Positions 26,822 through 36,169 of a stretch of DNA of 64,000 bases are shown here, piece by piece. The position numbers and the translations under genes are program-made. The first letter of the stretch is position 1, and the number at the start of each line of letters is the position of its first letter. This DNA comes from DATJPR01 sp963843525 (GTDB taxonomy: Bacteria > Bacteroidota > Ignavibacteria > UBA10030 > UBA6906). The notes beneath the pieces were generated by a model, which worked only from the letters and a program-made list of their open reading frames with translations, was not told where the DNA came from and did not search any database. The stretch is taken from the NCBI GenBank assembly GCA_963843525.1, contig CAWJKM010000005.1:248001-312000 (forward strand), given 5' to 3'.

Positions 26822-28297
26822 GTGGCGCTCTGGACCACATCCATTAGGGTCCGCCTCACGCTTTCCTACACCCTTCTGGTGCTCTTCACGCTCCTCGCCT
26901 TCGGAGGGCTCTCCTATTATTTTACCGGGCGAACGCTCTCTGAAAATCTTGATATTTCCCTGCGCAATGAAGTTCGCTGGATGCGCGATTTCATCGAGCC
27001 GCAGGTAAGCAAGATCAAACCGGGGCGTGGCTCGATTGACAACATCCTCGAGCGCCGGGTCCGCGAACCGATCTCCGCCCTTAACCGGCCCGAGGTAGAC
27101 ACCCTCTTTGAAGAAACCGACGAGATCTGGAACCAGATCTTCCGGCACACGCTGCACAGCCCCAAAAAGACGTATATCCAACTCTCCGACCGCAAAGGCA
27201 ATATACTCTACCGGTCGTACAATCTCGCCACCGACACGCTGGTGATGACCGATACCATCCCGCTGAACGCGACAACGCTCGCGACGGGGTACCTGAACGG
27301 GGAGCCGATCCGGATCGCGGCCACGCGGGACAAGAACTACAGCTATATCGTCGGCTATCCCGAGGGCGAACTCCGTGATCTTCTCGACGGCCTCTACTTC
27401 ATTTTTCTCCTTCTCGTTCCCATCGTCGTCGCCCTGTCGGTGATCGGAGGACTTGCGCTCGCCGACAGAGCACTCCGTCCTGTCCACGATATTTCCACCC
27501 GTGCCCGGCGGATCACGGCGGAGAATCTCGATCAGACGGTTCCCATCAAGAATGAAAAGGACGAAATCGGCAAGCTGGCCTCCACGATCAATGATATGAT
27601 CAGGCGCCTTCACGAGTCGTTCGCACAGATTCGACAATTTTCGGCGGATGCGTCGCACGAGCTCCGGACGCCTCTCACCGTGATGCGGGGAGAGATTGAA
27701 CTTTCCTTGAGGACGACAAAAAGTCCTGAAGAATACCGTCACGTCCTGGAAAGTTCACTCGAAGAGATCCTCCGGATGAGCACCATTATCGACAATCTGC
27801 TGACACTGGCGAAGGCGGACGAGGGGACGCTCGATGTGACGTTTTCAGAGGTGAATCTCCAGGAGCTCGTCGAAGAATTGTATGAGGACAGCAAGGTACT
27901 TGCGGAGGAAAAAGAGATTCAGGTCGACCTTGTGGAGTCTGCGCCGATCGTCATTGTGGGCGATCGCGTGCGCTTGCGTCAGTTGTTCCTCAACCTTGTG
28001 GACAATGCAATCAAGTACACGCCGGAGCGCGGACACGTACGTCTCATGGCGAGCAGGAGGAACGGCACAGCGGTGTTCGAAGTGTCCGATACCGGCATCG
28101 GGATCACCGCAGACGAACAACAGAGGATTTTCAACCGGTTTTACCGGGTCGACAAAGCCCGGTCGCGCGAACATGGCGGATCGGGCCTGGGGTTGTCAAT
28201 CGCCAAATGGATTGCAGAATTACATCGAGGCACCATCGAGGTATCGAGCACGTACGGAAAAGGCTCCGTCTTCACCGTGAAGCTCCCGCTCACATAG
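26822..28297 (+). CDS. Membrane sensor histidine kinase
   Basis: A 491-residue kinase starting at GTG 26822. Helices at about 12-33 and 192-213 bracket a ~155-residue periplasmic sensor domain. Then come a HAMP linker ('ADRALRPVHDISTRARRI'), the HisKA dimerisation helix with the phospho-acceptor H279 in 'ADASHELRTPL', and a HATPase domain with 'LVDNAIKYTPE' (N box), 'DTGIGI' (G1) and 'GGSGLGLSIAKWI' (G2). It is the partner of the response regulator 4 bases upstream. The signal sensed is unknown. Downstream 28298-28431 is a CT-rich spacer between convergent genes, with a short CTTACTT-type low-complexity run. Confidence 0.94.
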   Translation: MALWTTSIRVRLTLSYTLLVLFTLLAFGGLSYYFTGRTLSENLDISLRNEVRWMRDFIEPQVSKIKPGRGSIDNILERRVREPISALNRPEVDTLFEETDEIWNQIFRHTLHSPKKTYIQLSDRKGNILYRSYNLATDTLVMTDTIPLNATTLATGYLNGEPIRIAATRDKNYSYIVGYPEGELRDLLDGLYFIFLLLVPIVVALSVIGGLALADRALRPVHDISTRARRITAENLDQTVPIKNEKDEIGKLASTINDMIRRLHESFAQIRQFSADASHELRTPLTVMRGEIELSLRTTKSPEEYRHVLESSLEEILRMSTIIDNLLTLAKADEGTLDVTFSEVNLQELVEELYEDSKVLAEEKEIQVDLVESAPIVIVGDRVRLRQLFLNLVDNAIKYTPERGHVRLMASRRNGTAVFEVSDTGIGITADEQQRIFNRFYRVDKARSREHGGSGLGLSIAKWIAELHRGTIEVSSTYGKGSVFTVKLPLT

Positions 28298-28431
28298 CAG
28301 CCAGCGCCATCCAGCCGCCGCACTGTGCCTACCGCCTTCTGCCTACGCTCGCTCGATACTGCCTACTTCTTTCTTCCTTCATCTTACTTCTTACTTCTTA
28401 CTGCCCTGTTCCTCCCCTCTTTTTTATTCTT

Positions 28432-31400
28432 TTAAAAATCCGTCCCCAGCGAGAAGTAATACTTCGGCGGCGAGAAGCTGTTCCAGTGCCACGCCCATGC
28501 GACGTCGAACTTCACAAGGAATGCGAGGAAATAGATTCTTGCCCCTGTACCCATACCCATCAGCAGATCCTGGGTGGTTGTGGAGCCCTCCGGCGTACGC
28601 GTGAACGCCCGATAGTCGTGCGTATTGCTCCAGGCAGACCCCGCATCGAAGAATATCACTCCGCCCAGGCTCTGCAGGCCAATCGGAAGCGGACCCGCCT
28701 GGATCAGGGCAAACAGCGGATAGCGGAACTCCATATTGAAGAGGGCATACTTCGAGCCGATCTCCGCAACATAGTCATACCCGCGCAGAGGCGTGCCCAC
28801 CTGGAGGAACAGGTAATCCTCTGCATTCTGCAGCGGTACGTACCCGCCGTCGAACTGACGGTTGATCCAGTTGTCGACACCCCCAATGATAAACTTCTGC
28901 GGGTTTGCCCCGAAGCTTCCCCCGCCCGCGAGCCGCAAAGCCAGTGCATAGTTGTGGCCGAGGCGAAGATAGGTACGGTAGTCGCCCACGACGTTCACGA
29001 AGCTGAGCCCATCCGCTCCCAACTTGGGAGTCCCGAACATGCTGAACCGGTAGCGCGTCCCGTTCATCGGGGAGATCAGGCCCCAGAGAGAGGTATCGTG
29101 GGTGTACGCAATGCTCGGGACGAGGACCGAGCGTTGTTGCGCCGGCTCATCGGTATAGTCGAGGTTCTCTTTGAGGATGTTGTACCAATCCAATCCGAAG
29201 TCCATCCGGTTATAGCGGTCGAACGGATAGAGTGCGGACAGCGTTGCCCCGTACATCCGGAAGCGGAACAAACTGACCCCGTAGAGTGGATCGTCAACGT
29301 ACACAAATCGGGCGCTGTGGAAACCACCGAAGCCGAAATCGACGCGGTTGGGGAGGTAGTAATACTGGAGGCCGTAATCACTGTTCTTGAGATCGAGGAG
29401 GAGGTTTGTGATGAAGATAATTTGATGGTCACCCATCAAATCGCTGAACGCCATCACGGTCGATCCTGTTACCCCGTAGAAGGTATCATACCCCGCATTG
29501 CCGTAGATGATATCCGGCGTGAAGTTGAGCTTATACTTGTTGACGCGGTAATCGCCGCTGGTATCCAGATTGTTGGCGAGCTTCGGCATGTGTGCGATCG
29601 TGGAGTCCGTCGGGACGCTCTGATCCAGCGAATCATGGAACACATAGTTGCTGAAATCGATTTGTACGTTCGTGCCGTAGCGGTGTGTAGTGTCCGCCTC
29701 CTGAATCGCCGGCGCATGGGTCGTGTCGGGTCCGGCGAGGGCCGGGGTATGCGACGAATCGGCGACCGGGGGAGTCACGGCTTTCGAGCTGTCGGCGAAC
29801 CCGGACGCGACCATGTGCGAGGTATCGGATCCCTGGGTCGCCGTCACACCGGACACACCGGAGTGCGACGTGTCGGGCGCCTGCACCGGGGTATTTACTG
29901 CAACTGACGCGGGTGCGTATTTTGCTTTGTAGAATTCCGTCGGTTCCAGCTCCGCCACCTTGATATCGCGCTCGAAGGGGTTCCGCATCAGGAAGATATC
30001 GAAGCCTCCATGATTGAGGGACGAGAAGGCGAGTTTCGAACCGTCGCGCGAGAGGCTGAGCTGATACACGCCGCTGAGCGAATTCGTGATGGGGCGGAAT
30101 TTTGCGGTCCCGAGATCCATCTCGTAAATGTTGTTGATCCCGTTCCGGTCCGACACGAAGAGGATTTTCTTCCCATCCGGCGATACCACGGGAGACACCT
30201 CGTCGCTCTGCGGCCAATCGGTGATCCGTGAAACGGCTCGCGACGCAACGTCGACGCGGTAGAGGTCAGCCTGGCTCAACCCGAGGTGCATGACGTTTCC
30301 GCCGTTCTTCTCATCAGCCCTGTCGGAGGAAAAGAAAATCGACGATCCGTCCGGAGACCAGGAAGGATACTCATCGGAGAAAATATCATCGGTCAGATTT
30401 ACGAGCTGCTTCGTCCCGATGTCATAGACATAGATGTCCGATTGAGATGCCGTGTTCCCCACAAACGCGAGCTTGTTCCCGACCGGGCACCATTCCACCG
30501 AAAAGATTCCATCGAGGCCGAAGGTCAGCTTCTGTTGGGTCCCGGTTTCCGGGTCGATGATCACGATGGCGTCTTCGGCGCCCGCTTTCACGGCGAGTGC
30601 AAGCTTTTTCCCATCAGGAGACCAGCTGATGCCGGGGGTAAGGAGGTGGAGTTCCTCAAAATTGTTCGTCGTGTTGCCGGAGACAACCTTCGTGAGCATT
30701 TTCCCGTCGAGGGCGCTCATCACCCACACATCGAAGTAATCGTCCCGGTTGGTGATAAAGGCGATCTTGTCGCCCTGCGGAGTGATCGCCGGACTGGTGT
30801 TGTAGAACCCGCCGTCCTTTTCGTGGTCCGTCAGCCGGCGGGCATAGTCTGCAGGCTCTTCGCGCTTGGCGATGTCGGGCCAGTAGAGCACCTTTTGTTC
30901 TTTCTGCCAGCGTTTGGACAGCTCTTCGATACTGAGACCGATAGAACCGCGGAAGCCCGCCTCCACGCTGCGGGTGCTCTTGATCCGGTTCAGGATTTCC
31001 CCGATTTTCTGGTCGCCGTACTTGTTGGCGATATACCACCAGACCGACTGTCCGCCGCGATACGCAAAATATCCATAGAGGTTCCTGATTTCGGGGAGGT
31101 ATTCATGAACGGTGGCATCGCGCAGGAACATATCGGAGTCCGTGTCCCATTTCAGCGCTTCATACTCCGCCAGGCCTTCGTTGAACCAGAGCGGAAGCTG
31201 GAGAGAGATGTTATTGGTGATGATGGATTGGATTGACCCGCCGTAGAACATGTCGTTGATGACGGCATGGACCAATTCGTGGTGGATGACGTGGCGGAAT
31301 TTCCGGTAGTCGCCCTCAAACGGAAGGATGACGCGGTTCTTAAAGAGTTCCGTCACCCCGCCGATTCCCTCTTCGAGGTATTCGCTGACCACATTTGTTT

Positions 31401-31707
31401 GTTGAAACGCATTGTGGGAATTGTACACAATGATGGGGACCCGGTTCACGAGCTGGTAGCGGAAGGATTTGCTGATCGATCCATAGGCATCCTCTGCGGC
31501 CGCGGCGGTGAATTCGGCCAGCGAGTGTCCGCCGACATCATAATAGATATCGAAATGGTCGGTCTGGATGAATGACCAGTTGAACTTGTGATACTGCACC
31601 TTGTTCTTTCCGAACATATCGTCCTGCCCTCGTGTCGTGGAGAGTCCGAGCAGGAGGAGGAGAGAGAAGAACACGATGTCAAAGCGAAGCAGAGAACGGG
31701 GCGTCAT
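28432..31707 (-). CDS. Large outer-membrane protein: zincin-like domain, WD40-like (PD40) propeller and C-terminal beta-barrel
   Basis: A 1091-residue exported protein. A signal peptide ('LLRFDIVFFSLLLLLGLSTT') leads into a peptidase-like domain with HHELVHAV (an HExxH motif) and a later 'WFNEGLAEYEAL' that could supply the third ligand. A TolB-like PD40 propeller follows with several 'ISWSPDGKKLA' and 'PSWSPDGSSIFFSSDRAD' blades. A Ser/Thr/Asp-rich linker with repeated 'DTSH' units (about 690-770) comes next, then a ~330-residue BamA/D15-like barrel ending in '...YYFSLGTDF', with the terminal Phe expected of Bam substrates. I start at ATG 31707 because of the signal peptide; 54 more codons are open upstream. 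Function is unknown; surface proteolysis or polymer handling is possible. Confidence 0.85.
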   Translation of the reverse strand: MTPRSLLRFDIVFFSLLLLLGLSTTRGQDDMFGKNKVQYHKFNWSFIQTDHFDIYYDVGGHSLAEFTAAAAEDAYGSISKSFRYQLVNRVPIIVYNSHNAFQQTNVVSEYLEEGIGGVTELFKNRVILPFEGDYRKFRHVIHHELVHAVINDMFYGGSIQSIITNNISLQLPLWFNEGLAEYEALKWDTDSDMFLRDATVHEYLPEIRNLYGYFAYRGGQSVWWYIANKYGDQKIGEILNRIKSTRSVEAGFRGSIGLSIEELSKRWQKEQKVLYWPDIAKREEPADYARRLTDHEKDGGFYNTSPAITPQGDKIAFITNRDDYFDVWVMSALDGKMLTKVVSGNTTNNFEELHLLTPGISWSPDGKKLALAVKAGAEDAIVIIDPETGTQQKLTFGLDGIFSVEWCPVGNKLAFVGNTASQSDIYVYDIGTKQLVNLTDDIFSDEYPSWSPDGSSIFFSSDRADEKNGGNVMHLGLSQADLYRVDVASRAVSRITDWPQSDEVSPVVSPDGKKILFVSDRNGINNIYEMDLGTAKFRPITNSLSGVYQLSLSRDGSKLAFSSLNHGGFDIFLMRNPFERDIKVAELEPTEFYKAKYAPASVAVNTPVQAPDTSHSGVSGVTATQGSDTSHMVASGFADSSKAVTPPVADSSHTPALAGPDTTHAPAIQEADTTHRYGTNVQIDFSNYVFHDSLDQSVPTDSTIAHMPKLANNLDTSGDYRVNKYKLNFTPDIIYGNAGYDTFYGVTGSTVMAFSDLMGDHQIIFITNLLLDLKNSDYGLQYYYLPNRVDFGFGGFHSARFVYVDDPLYGVSLFRFRMYGATLSALYPFDRYNRMDFGLDWYNILKENLDYTDEPAQQRSVLVPSIAYTHDTSLWGLISPMNGTRYRFSMFGTPKLGADGLSFVNVVGDYRTYLRLGHNYALALRLAGGGSFGANPQKFIIGGVDNWINRQFDGGYVPLQNAEDYLFLQVGTPLRGYDYVAEIGSKYALFNMEFRYPLFALIQAGPLPIGLQSLGGVIFFDAGSAWSNTHDYRAFTRTPEGSTTTQDLLMGMGTGARIYFLAFLVKFDVAWAWHWNSFSPPKYYFSLGTDF

Positions 31708-31950
31708 GATTTCCTCAGTCAACCATACTATAAAACATTGCGAGATTCGGGTGGTTCCACTTGGATCGCGGTGATGGTGGTTGGTGAGCCCGTAGCGCTC
31801 GTCGGAACATCCAATAAAAAACGAAAAAAGGCGATGGAAAACCAATGGCTTGCCGACAAAATGAGACAAATGACGGCAGTGGCGCGTTTAACGGGTGGAC
31901 TGCGACTTATTGATTTTTAGGAAGTATTTGGGTAGCTTTTTAGCAGATTA

Positions 31951-32235
31951 CGGAACGTAGCGCAGCTCCCATTCCGACCGGATTTACCGATCCGCCGAAG
32001 GCGGAGAAGGTAAGTCCGAGGTCGGAATGAGGATCTCGCCGACTGGTCCGCTGAAGCTCGTGGAGGCGGACCGCAGAATAGTAGACACGACGTAACTCGG
32101 AACGTAGCGCAGCTCCCATTCCGACCGGACTTACCGAACGGAGTGAGGTAAGTCCGAGGTCGGAATGAGGATCTCGCCGACTGGTCCGCTGAAGCTCGTG
32201 GAGGCGGACCGCAGAATAGTAGACACGACGTAACT
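31951..32235 (+). repeat. Two tandem repeat units carrying the first 16 bases of the adjacent tRNA-Pro
   Basis: CGGAACGTAGCGCAGC, the 5' end of the tRNA at 32236, also occurs at 31951 and 32098, so the spacings are 147 and 138 bases. After the 16 bases both units share a long near-identical body containing two inverted repeats: CATTCCGACC...GGTCGGAATG (around 31970-32030 and 32116-32167) and GGTCCGC...GCGGACC (about 32046-32073 and 32184-32211). The units differ mainly in the loop of the first hairpin. They look like duplications that copied the tRNA 5' end together with its upstream flank. A minus-strand open frame through here (31940-32317) is not a gene. Confidence 0.85.
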
Positions 32236-32309
32236 CGGAACGTAGCGCAGCCCGGTAGCGCACTTGAATGGGGTTCAAGGGGTCGCGGGTTCGAATCCCG
32301 CCGTTCCGA
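32236..32309 (+). tRNA. tRNA-Pro (anticodon GGG)
   Basis: The 74 bases fold as a full cloverleaf. The acceptor stem CGGAACG pairs with CGTTCCG and C1-G72 is typical of bacterial tRNA-Pro. The D arm is GCGC/GCGC. The anticodon stem CTTGA/TCAAG closes a seven-base loop ATGGGGT with anticodon GGG at 32270-32272. The T arm is GCGGG-TTCGAAT-CCCGC and the discriminator is A. CCA is not encoded. Partial copies of its 5' end lie upstream. Confidence 0.93.
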
Positions 32310-32317
32310 CAGGACAT

Positions 32318-32690
32318 TTTAGGATTTAGATTTTTGATTTTAGATTTTGTGCTGCTGAGGAGCGACTTGACGGCGAAAGAGGGCTAGGCCGATTGGGGTT
32401 GGGCGTGCCTGGGTACAGCGAAGCTGCGAAAGAGGGCTATACAGGTTAGATTTTAGAGGTCAGATTTTAGATTTGGGGGTGCTGAGCAGTGGCAAGGTAG
32501 CTCAAGAGGGCCAAACGAAGATTGTGATTGTGCGATTCGAGGGAAGCCAGAGAGGCTTCCTTTTTTTGTTGCAGGGCGATCTTCTTTCATTCTAAAATCT
32601 AAACTCTAAATTCTAAAATGGTTTCGCGGGTCTCGTTCCCTTCCGAACAATCATTTTAGAAATCAGATTTTGGAGTTTGGATTTTGGGAT
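32318..32690. repeat. AT-rich degenerate repeats (AGATTTT/CTAAAATC family) and two diverged ~100-base units
   Basis: The stretch between tRNA-Pro and the GDSL gene has no convincing gene. AGATTTT-type heptamers and their complements recur at about 32322-32350, 32445-32480, 32590-32620 and 32655-32690. Between them two units resemble each other: both start with the AT-rich motif, run through TGCTGAG..GTGGC/GACGGC and reach a GAAAGAGGGCTA or CAAGAGGGCCA block (32350-32385, also 32428-32442, and 32482-32515). This pattern of degenerate A/T heptamers is intergenic debris rather than coding. Confidence 0.5.
32542..32567 (+). terminator. Rho-independent terminator downstream of tRNA-Pro
   Basis: GGAAGCC at 32542-32548 pairs with GGCTTCC at 32554-32560 across a five-base loop and is followed by seven Ts. 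This is a textbook plus-strand intrinsic terminator. It is ~230 bases after the tRNA, so the transcript would carry the degenerate repeats, or an unrecognised small RNA ends here. Confidence 0.75.
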
Positions 32691-32817
32691 GCCAGCCTGC
32701 GGCCAAGAAGCAAAAGGGCGCCATGAGGATATTGGAACAGAGGAAGCGGGGCCACAACGCGTGCTTGGAGAAGAAGAACTGTGCACACTACAGCACCACA
32801 ACAGGAGGAATCCGGCA

Positions 32818-33516
32818 TTGAAACGAATCCTTTGTTTTGCGGGTCTGATCCTTGTTCTCCTGCAATATCCCGCTCATGCCCAGAATGTCCAACCGATCAG
32901 CGACTGGGTGAACTACAACAAGTATGCGGAAGCCAATAACGACCTGCCCCCGTTGACCGCCGGAGAGCATCGCGTCGTCTTTATGGGCAACTCCATCACG
33001 GAATCATGGGCCGTCATCGACAGCAGCTTCTTCGCCGATCATGGATATATCGGTAGGGGGATAAGCGGGCAGACGTCATCTCAAATGTTGCTGCGCTTTC
33101 GCCAGGATGTCATCGATCTAAAACCGACCGTCGTCGTCATCCTTGCAGGCACCAATGACATCGCCGAAAATGCCGGTCCGATCTCGATCGAACATGTCAT
33201 GGACAATATCGCGTCCATGGCGGAGCTTGCCAGAGCGAATAACATCCATGTCATCCTCACATCGGTCCTCCCGGCATATGATTTCCCGTGGCGGAAAGGA
33301 TTGGAACCCGCGGAGAAGATCGTCAGACTGAATGCCATGATCAAATCATACTGCGACGAGCATGCTGTGCCGTATGTGGACTATTACTCCAGGATGGTCG
33401 ACGAGAGGAAGGGCCTGGACAAGAAATTCACCAATGACGGAGTCCATCCTAATCTCGAGGGGTACAAGGTGATGGATTCTCTGGTGAAGAACGCAATCGA
33501 CGCGGTGCTTCGCTGA
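32818..33516 (+). CDS. Secreted SGNH/GDSL-family hydrolase
   Basis: A 232-residue esterase/lipase-fold protein. The frame is open from 32677, but TTG 32818 is the better start: AGGAGG lies 9 bases before it and the protein then begins with a clean signal peptide (LKRILCFAGLILVLLQYPAHAQ). The SGNH blocks are present: block I 'FMGNSIT' with S59, block II glycine in 'IGRGISGQTSSQ', block III 'LAGTNDIAENAG' and block V 'DGVHPN' with the Asp and His of the triad. This type acts on acetylated or acylated carbohydrates or lipids in the periplasm; substrate is unknown. Confidence 0.88.
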   Translation: MKRILCFAGLILVLLQYPAHAQNVQPISDWVNYNKYAEANNDLPPLTAGEHRVVFMGNSITESWAVIDSSFFADHGYIGRGISGQTSSQMLLRFRQDVIDLKPTVVVILAGTNDIAENAGPISIEHVMDNIASMAELARANNIHVILTSVLPAYDFPWRKGLEPAEKIVRLNAMIKSYCDEHAVPYVDYYSRMVDERKGLDKKFTNDGVHPNLEGYKVMDSLVKNAIDAVLR

Positions 33517-33628
33517 ACGGGGAATTGACGAAACACCGGGCGGCGAATCGTTCAAGAAGCGCCGGGATCCTGCCTGCCGGGTCTCGACGAAATGACACCT
33601 TCTGGCGTTCCTTGGGGGGAATTTCGAG

Positions 33629-34954
33629 ATGACGACAACGTGCTGTGCCACGCTTTGTTTGTTTCTTCTGCCCTGCGCGTCCTTGCTGCACGCGCAACAA
33701 ATGCCGGACTACGCCGGACCCGGCTTCCCGCCGGACAACGCGCTCAACACCCGGATTGACTCCCTCCCCGTGCTCCCGAATTCCGCCAACCTCGTGGCGT
33801 CCATCGGGGCGAATACCGCCCTCCACCCCGACTTCGGCACGACGTACGACGACAACGGCACGCTCGTTCCCTCCGGGATCCCCTATAACGTTGTTGTCGC
33901 CGGACAACCCCTCGTGCCGATCGTGTTCACCCTCTACGCGGACGAAAGCGACCCCGGTCCATGGCCTATCCCCCGAAATCCCTCTATCGAAGGGGTGTTC
34001 GATTGGCGCACCTCGAGCACCGGCGATCGACATCTCCTCGTGGTCGATTCATCGTCTCACGTGCTCTACGAAAGCGGGAATGTCTACGGGGACAGCAGCG
34101 GCACCGCATGGCAGGGCAGCGGGGGGGCGGTCTTCCACCTCGATTCGGACACCCTCCGACCGGAGACGTGGACCTCCGCCGACGCTGCAGGACTGCCGAT
34201 CTTCCCGCTGCTGATCCGCTATGACGAAGTCGACCGCGCACTGGCCACAGGAGGGGAAATCCATCACGCCCTTCGCTTCACGGTCGTCAACTCAAGGAGG
34301 GCGTACGTGTGGCCTGCCAGGCACTACGCATCCAGTTCCACGGACACCAATCGCCCCGCCATGGGACAGCGATTCCGATTGAAGGCGAGCGTCGATATCT
34401 CGGGCTTTTCGCCACGCATGCAGGTGATCCTCCGGACAATGAAGTTGTACGGACTGATCGTCGCCGACAACGGCGGCAACTGGTTCTTCCAGGGTACCCA
34501 CGACGACCGCTGGGACGACACTGAGCTCAATACCCTGAAGAGCCTGCATGGGAGCGACTTCGAAGCGGTCGATATCTCTCCCTGGCTGTCAGGGCCGGGC
34601 TTCGACCCTGCTTCGGGAAGGGTCCCGCCGGAACCAGTTTCGACGTCCGCGCTCCCGCCGGCACCTGTGCCGCAAGAGGTCACGCTGTTGCAGAACTATC
34701 CCAATCCCTTCAATCCGACGACGAGCATCAACTACACGGTCGGAGGAGTCGGGCTCCAGGAGTCAGGGGTCAGTGATGTAGGCTGGTGGTCTATGATGTT
34801 CTCGGGAGGGAAGTGGCAGTGCTCGTCAACGGCGGCAAGCGCCCGGGAAGTACGAAGTCTCGTTCGACGGACGTACTCTGTCAAGCGGGGTGTACTTTTG
34901 TCGTCTTACACGGGATCGTACACCGCCGTCAGGAAGATGCTTCTGGTGCGGTGA
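33629..34954 (+). CDS. Secreted protein with a frameshifted C-terminal sorting domain
   Basis: The 441-residue frame starts with a signal peptide ('TLCLFLLPCASLLHAQQ') and a ~330-residue beta-rich body of unknown family. A sorting domain starts at 'LLQNYPNPFNPTTSINYTV'. After about 34780 the frame turns to nonsense, while the expected sorting-domain text continues in the other two frames: 'LVVYDVLGREVAVLVNGGKRPG' (+1 frame, 34783-34848), then 'KYEVSFDGRTLSSGVYFCRLT' (third frame, 34848-34910). The original frame returns for the end 'GSYTAVRKMLLVR'. Three single-base losses, near 34780, 34845 and 34910, explain this. Either the assembly has indels or the sorting domain has decayed. Confidence 0.72.
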   Translation: MTTTCCATLCLFLLPCASLLHAQQMPDYAGPGFPPDNALNTRIDSLPVLPNSANLVASIGANTALHPDFGTTYDDNGTLVPSGIPYNVVVAGQPLVPIVFTLYADESDPGPWPIPRNPSIEGVFDWRTSSTGDRHLLVVDSSSHVLYESGNVYGDSSGTAWQGSGGAVFHLDSDTLRPETWTSADAAGLPIFPLLIRYDEVDRALATGGEIHHALRFTVVNSRRAYVWPARHYASSSTDTNRPAMGQRFRLKASVDISGFSPRMQVILRTMKLYGLIVADNGGNWFFQGTHDDRWDDTELNTLKSLHGSDFEAVDISPWLSGPGFDPASGRVPPEPVSTSALPPAPVPQEVTLLQNYPNPFNPTTSINYTVGGVGLQESGVSDVGWWSMMFSGGKWQCSSTAASAREVRSLVRRTYSVKRGVLLSSYTGSYTAVRKMLLVR

Positions 34955-34975
34955 GGGATGGGATCCGACCTTGCG

Positions 34976-35740
34976 TCAGGGCCCTACATCCTCCCCCTCT
35001 TTCCCACCCGCCATCAACATCCGAAGTTCCTCCAGCTTCTTTCGTGCGTTTTCATTGCCGGGATTCAGTACCAGCGATCGCTCGTAGTTCTGCACCGCAA
35101 GCGGATACTGGTGGTCGACCATCAACGCCTCGGCATAACTGTCGTAAACGTTGAACGATCGAGGCCAGGCTTCGATGTTCAGTGCGAACAGCTTCAGCGC
35201 ATCGTTGACCCGCTTCTGGTTCAGATACTGATATCCGAGCGAGTTCATCTGCCGCTCGCTGAACAACACCGCGCTGCTGTCCTCCCTCCGCTGTGCGTGA
35301 TAATATGCCAACACCGAATCGACCCCGTCTCGCCGCAACACCTCTGACAAGCGGGGATCCATCCTGTACATGACTCTCCAGTACCTCCTGAGGTCCACCG
35401 TCGGGCCGCTGCAGAAAAAGATCGAATTGTTGTTCTCGTCCGGCATGCAATGAGGATTCGTGAAGACCGCCTTCCGCTCCACGTGCGCGAAGAGCGACTG
35501 CAGTTGAGCCCGCGAAACACCGATGGCAACATAGCTCCGCCGGAACTTCGGATGCTGAACCGCGTCGAAGTAGAACCACCCGTCACCGCACGTCGGCTCG
35601 GGCAGGTCGAACTCCCGCCGGTAGACGTGCATGGCCGACGCCTCACCCCAGTTCCCCGTCGTGACGCCGACCGTGTCGCTCGTTGGACCTCCCACTGCGC
35701 TGTACACCGCACCCACATCCCGCGCCATCTCATCCCACCC
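34976..35740 (-). pseudogene. Detached C-terminal domain of the GT39-TPR glycosyltransferase (partial duplicate)
   Basis: From 'WDEMARDV' to '...KKLEELRMLMAGG' about 243 residues match the C-terminal soluble domain of the glycosyltransferase gene at 45165-47081, with roughly 25 substitutions by my count; the DNA is similarly close. The match stops sharply at about 35739, and the membrane part is absent. The open frame continues upstream to 36022 but that portion is unrelated, low-quality sequence and no start with a ribosome site is evident. It converges on the sorting-domain gene at 34954. It is a truncated duplicate, possibly still translated as a soluble TPR protein. Confidence 0.7.
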
Positions 35741-36169
35741 TACCTCCACTTTCATAGCCTCCGCCATACAGGCACTCGCGGGCTGGTCCCGAAGGGGGCA
35801 AGCAGCAGCGACAAAATCCCGAACCTCTTCCGGACCACCTTTCCGGGGGAGGGTCAATCGTACGACGACCCTCATTCTGAAGTGGATGGATCGGACGTAA
35901 AGAATCGGTAGCTCAACATAAAGGGAGGATAAAGGGGGACCTGGATGCGCGGGAATTCCCAGGAAACTTCTCATTGGCGGCCCAGCCAAGAACTCGTCCG
36001 TTCTTCTCTGCGTTTGCGGCATTAAGAAAATATTTACCCCTTCAGATCAAGATTTGAAATTCCCTTCATTGCCTCTGGATATTGAACCGCGCATACTATC
36101 GGCCGCAGACCTGATGGCACACTGTCGTGACTACTCTCAGGTTCGACATTCGAGAGATGGAGAACACAC

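Noticed and set aside
28340..28430. CTTACTTCTTACTT-type run as a possible regulatory repeat
   Set aside because: Short low-complexity spacer between convergent genes without regular period or dyad.
28207..29907. 566-codon plus-strand frame opposite the large outer-membrane gene
   Set aside because: Shadow of the minus-strand gene in a GC-rich region; no ribosome site, domain or start, and composition follows the opposite strand's codon positions.
31940..32317. Minus-strand 125-codon open frame across the tRNA and its repeats
   Set aside because: It is the antisense reading of tRNA-Pro plus the duplicated 5' fragments; the text 'NGGIRTRDPLNPIQVRYR' is a familiar tRNA artefact.
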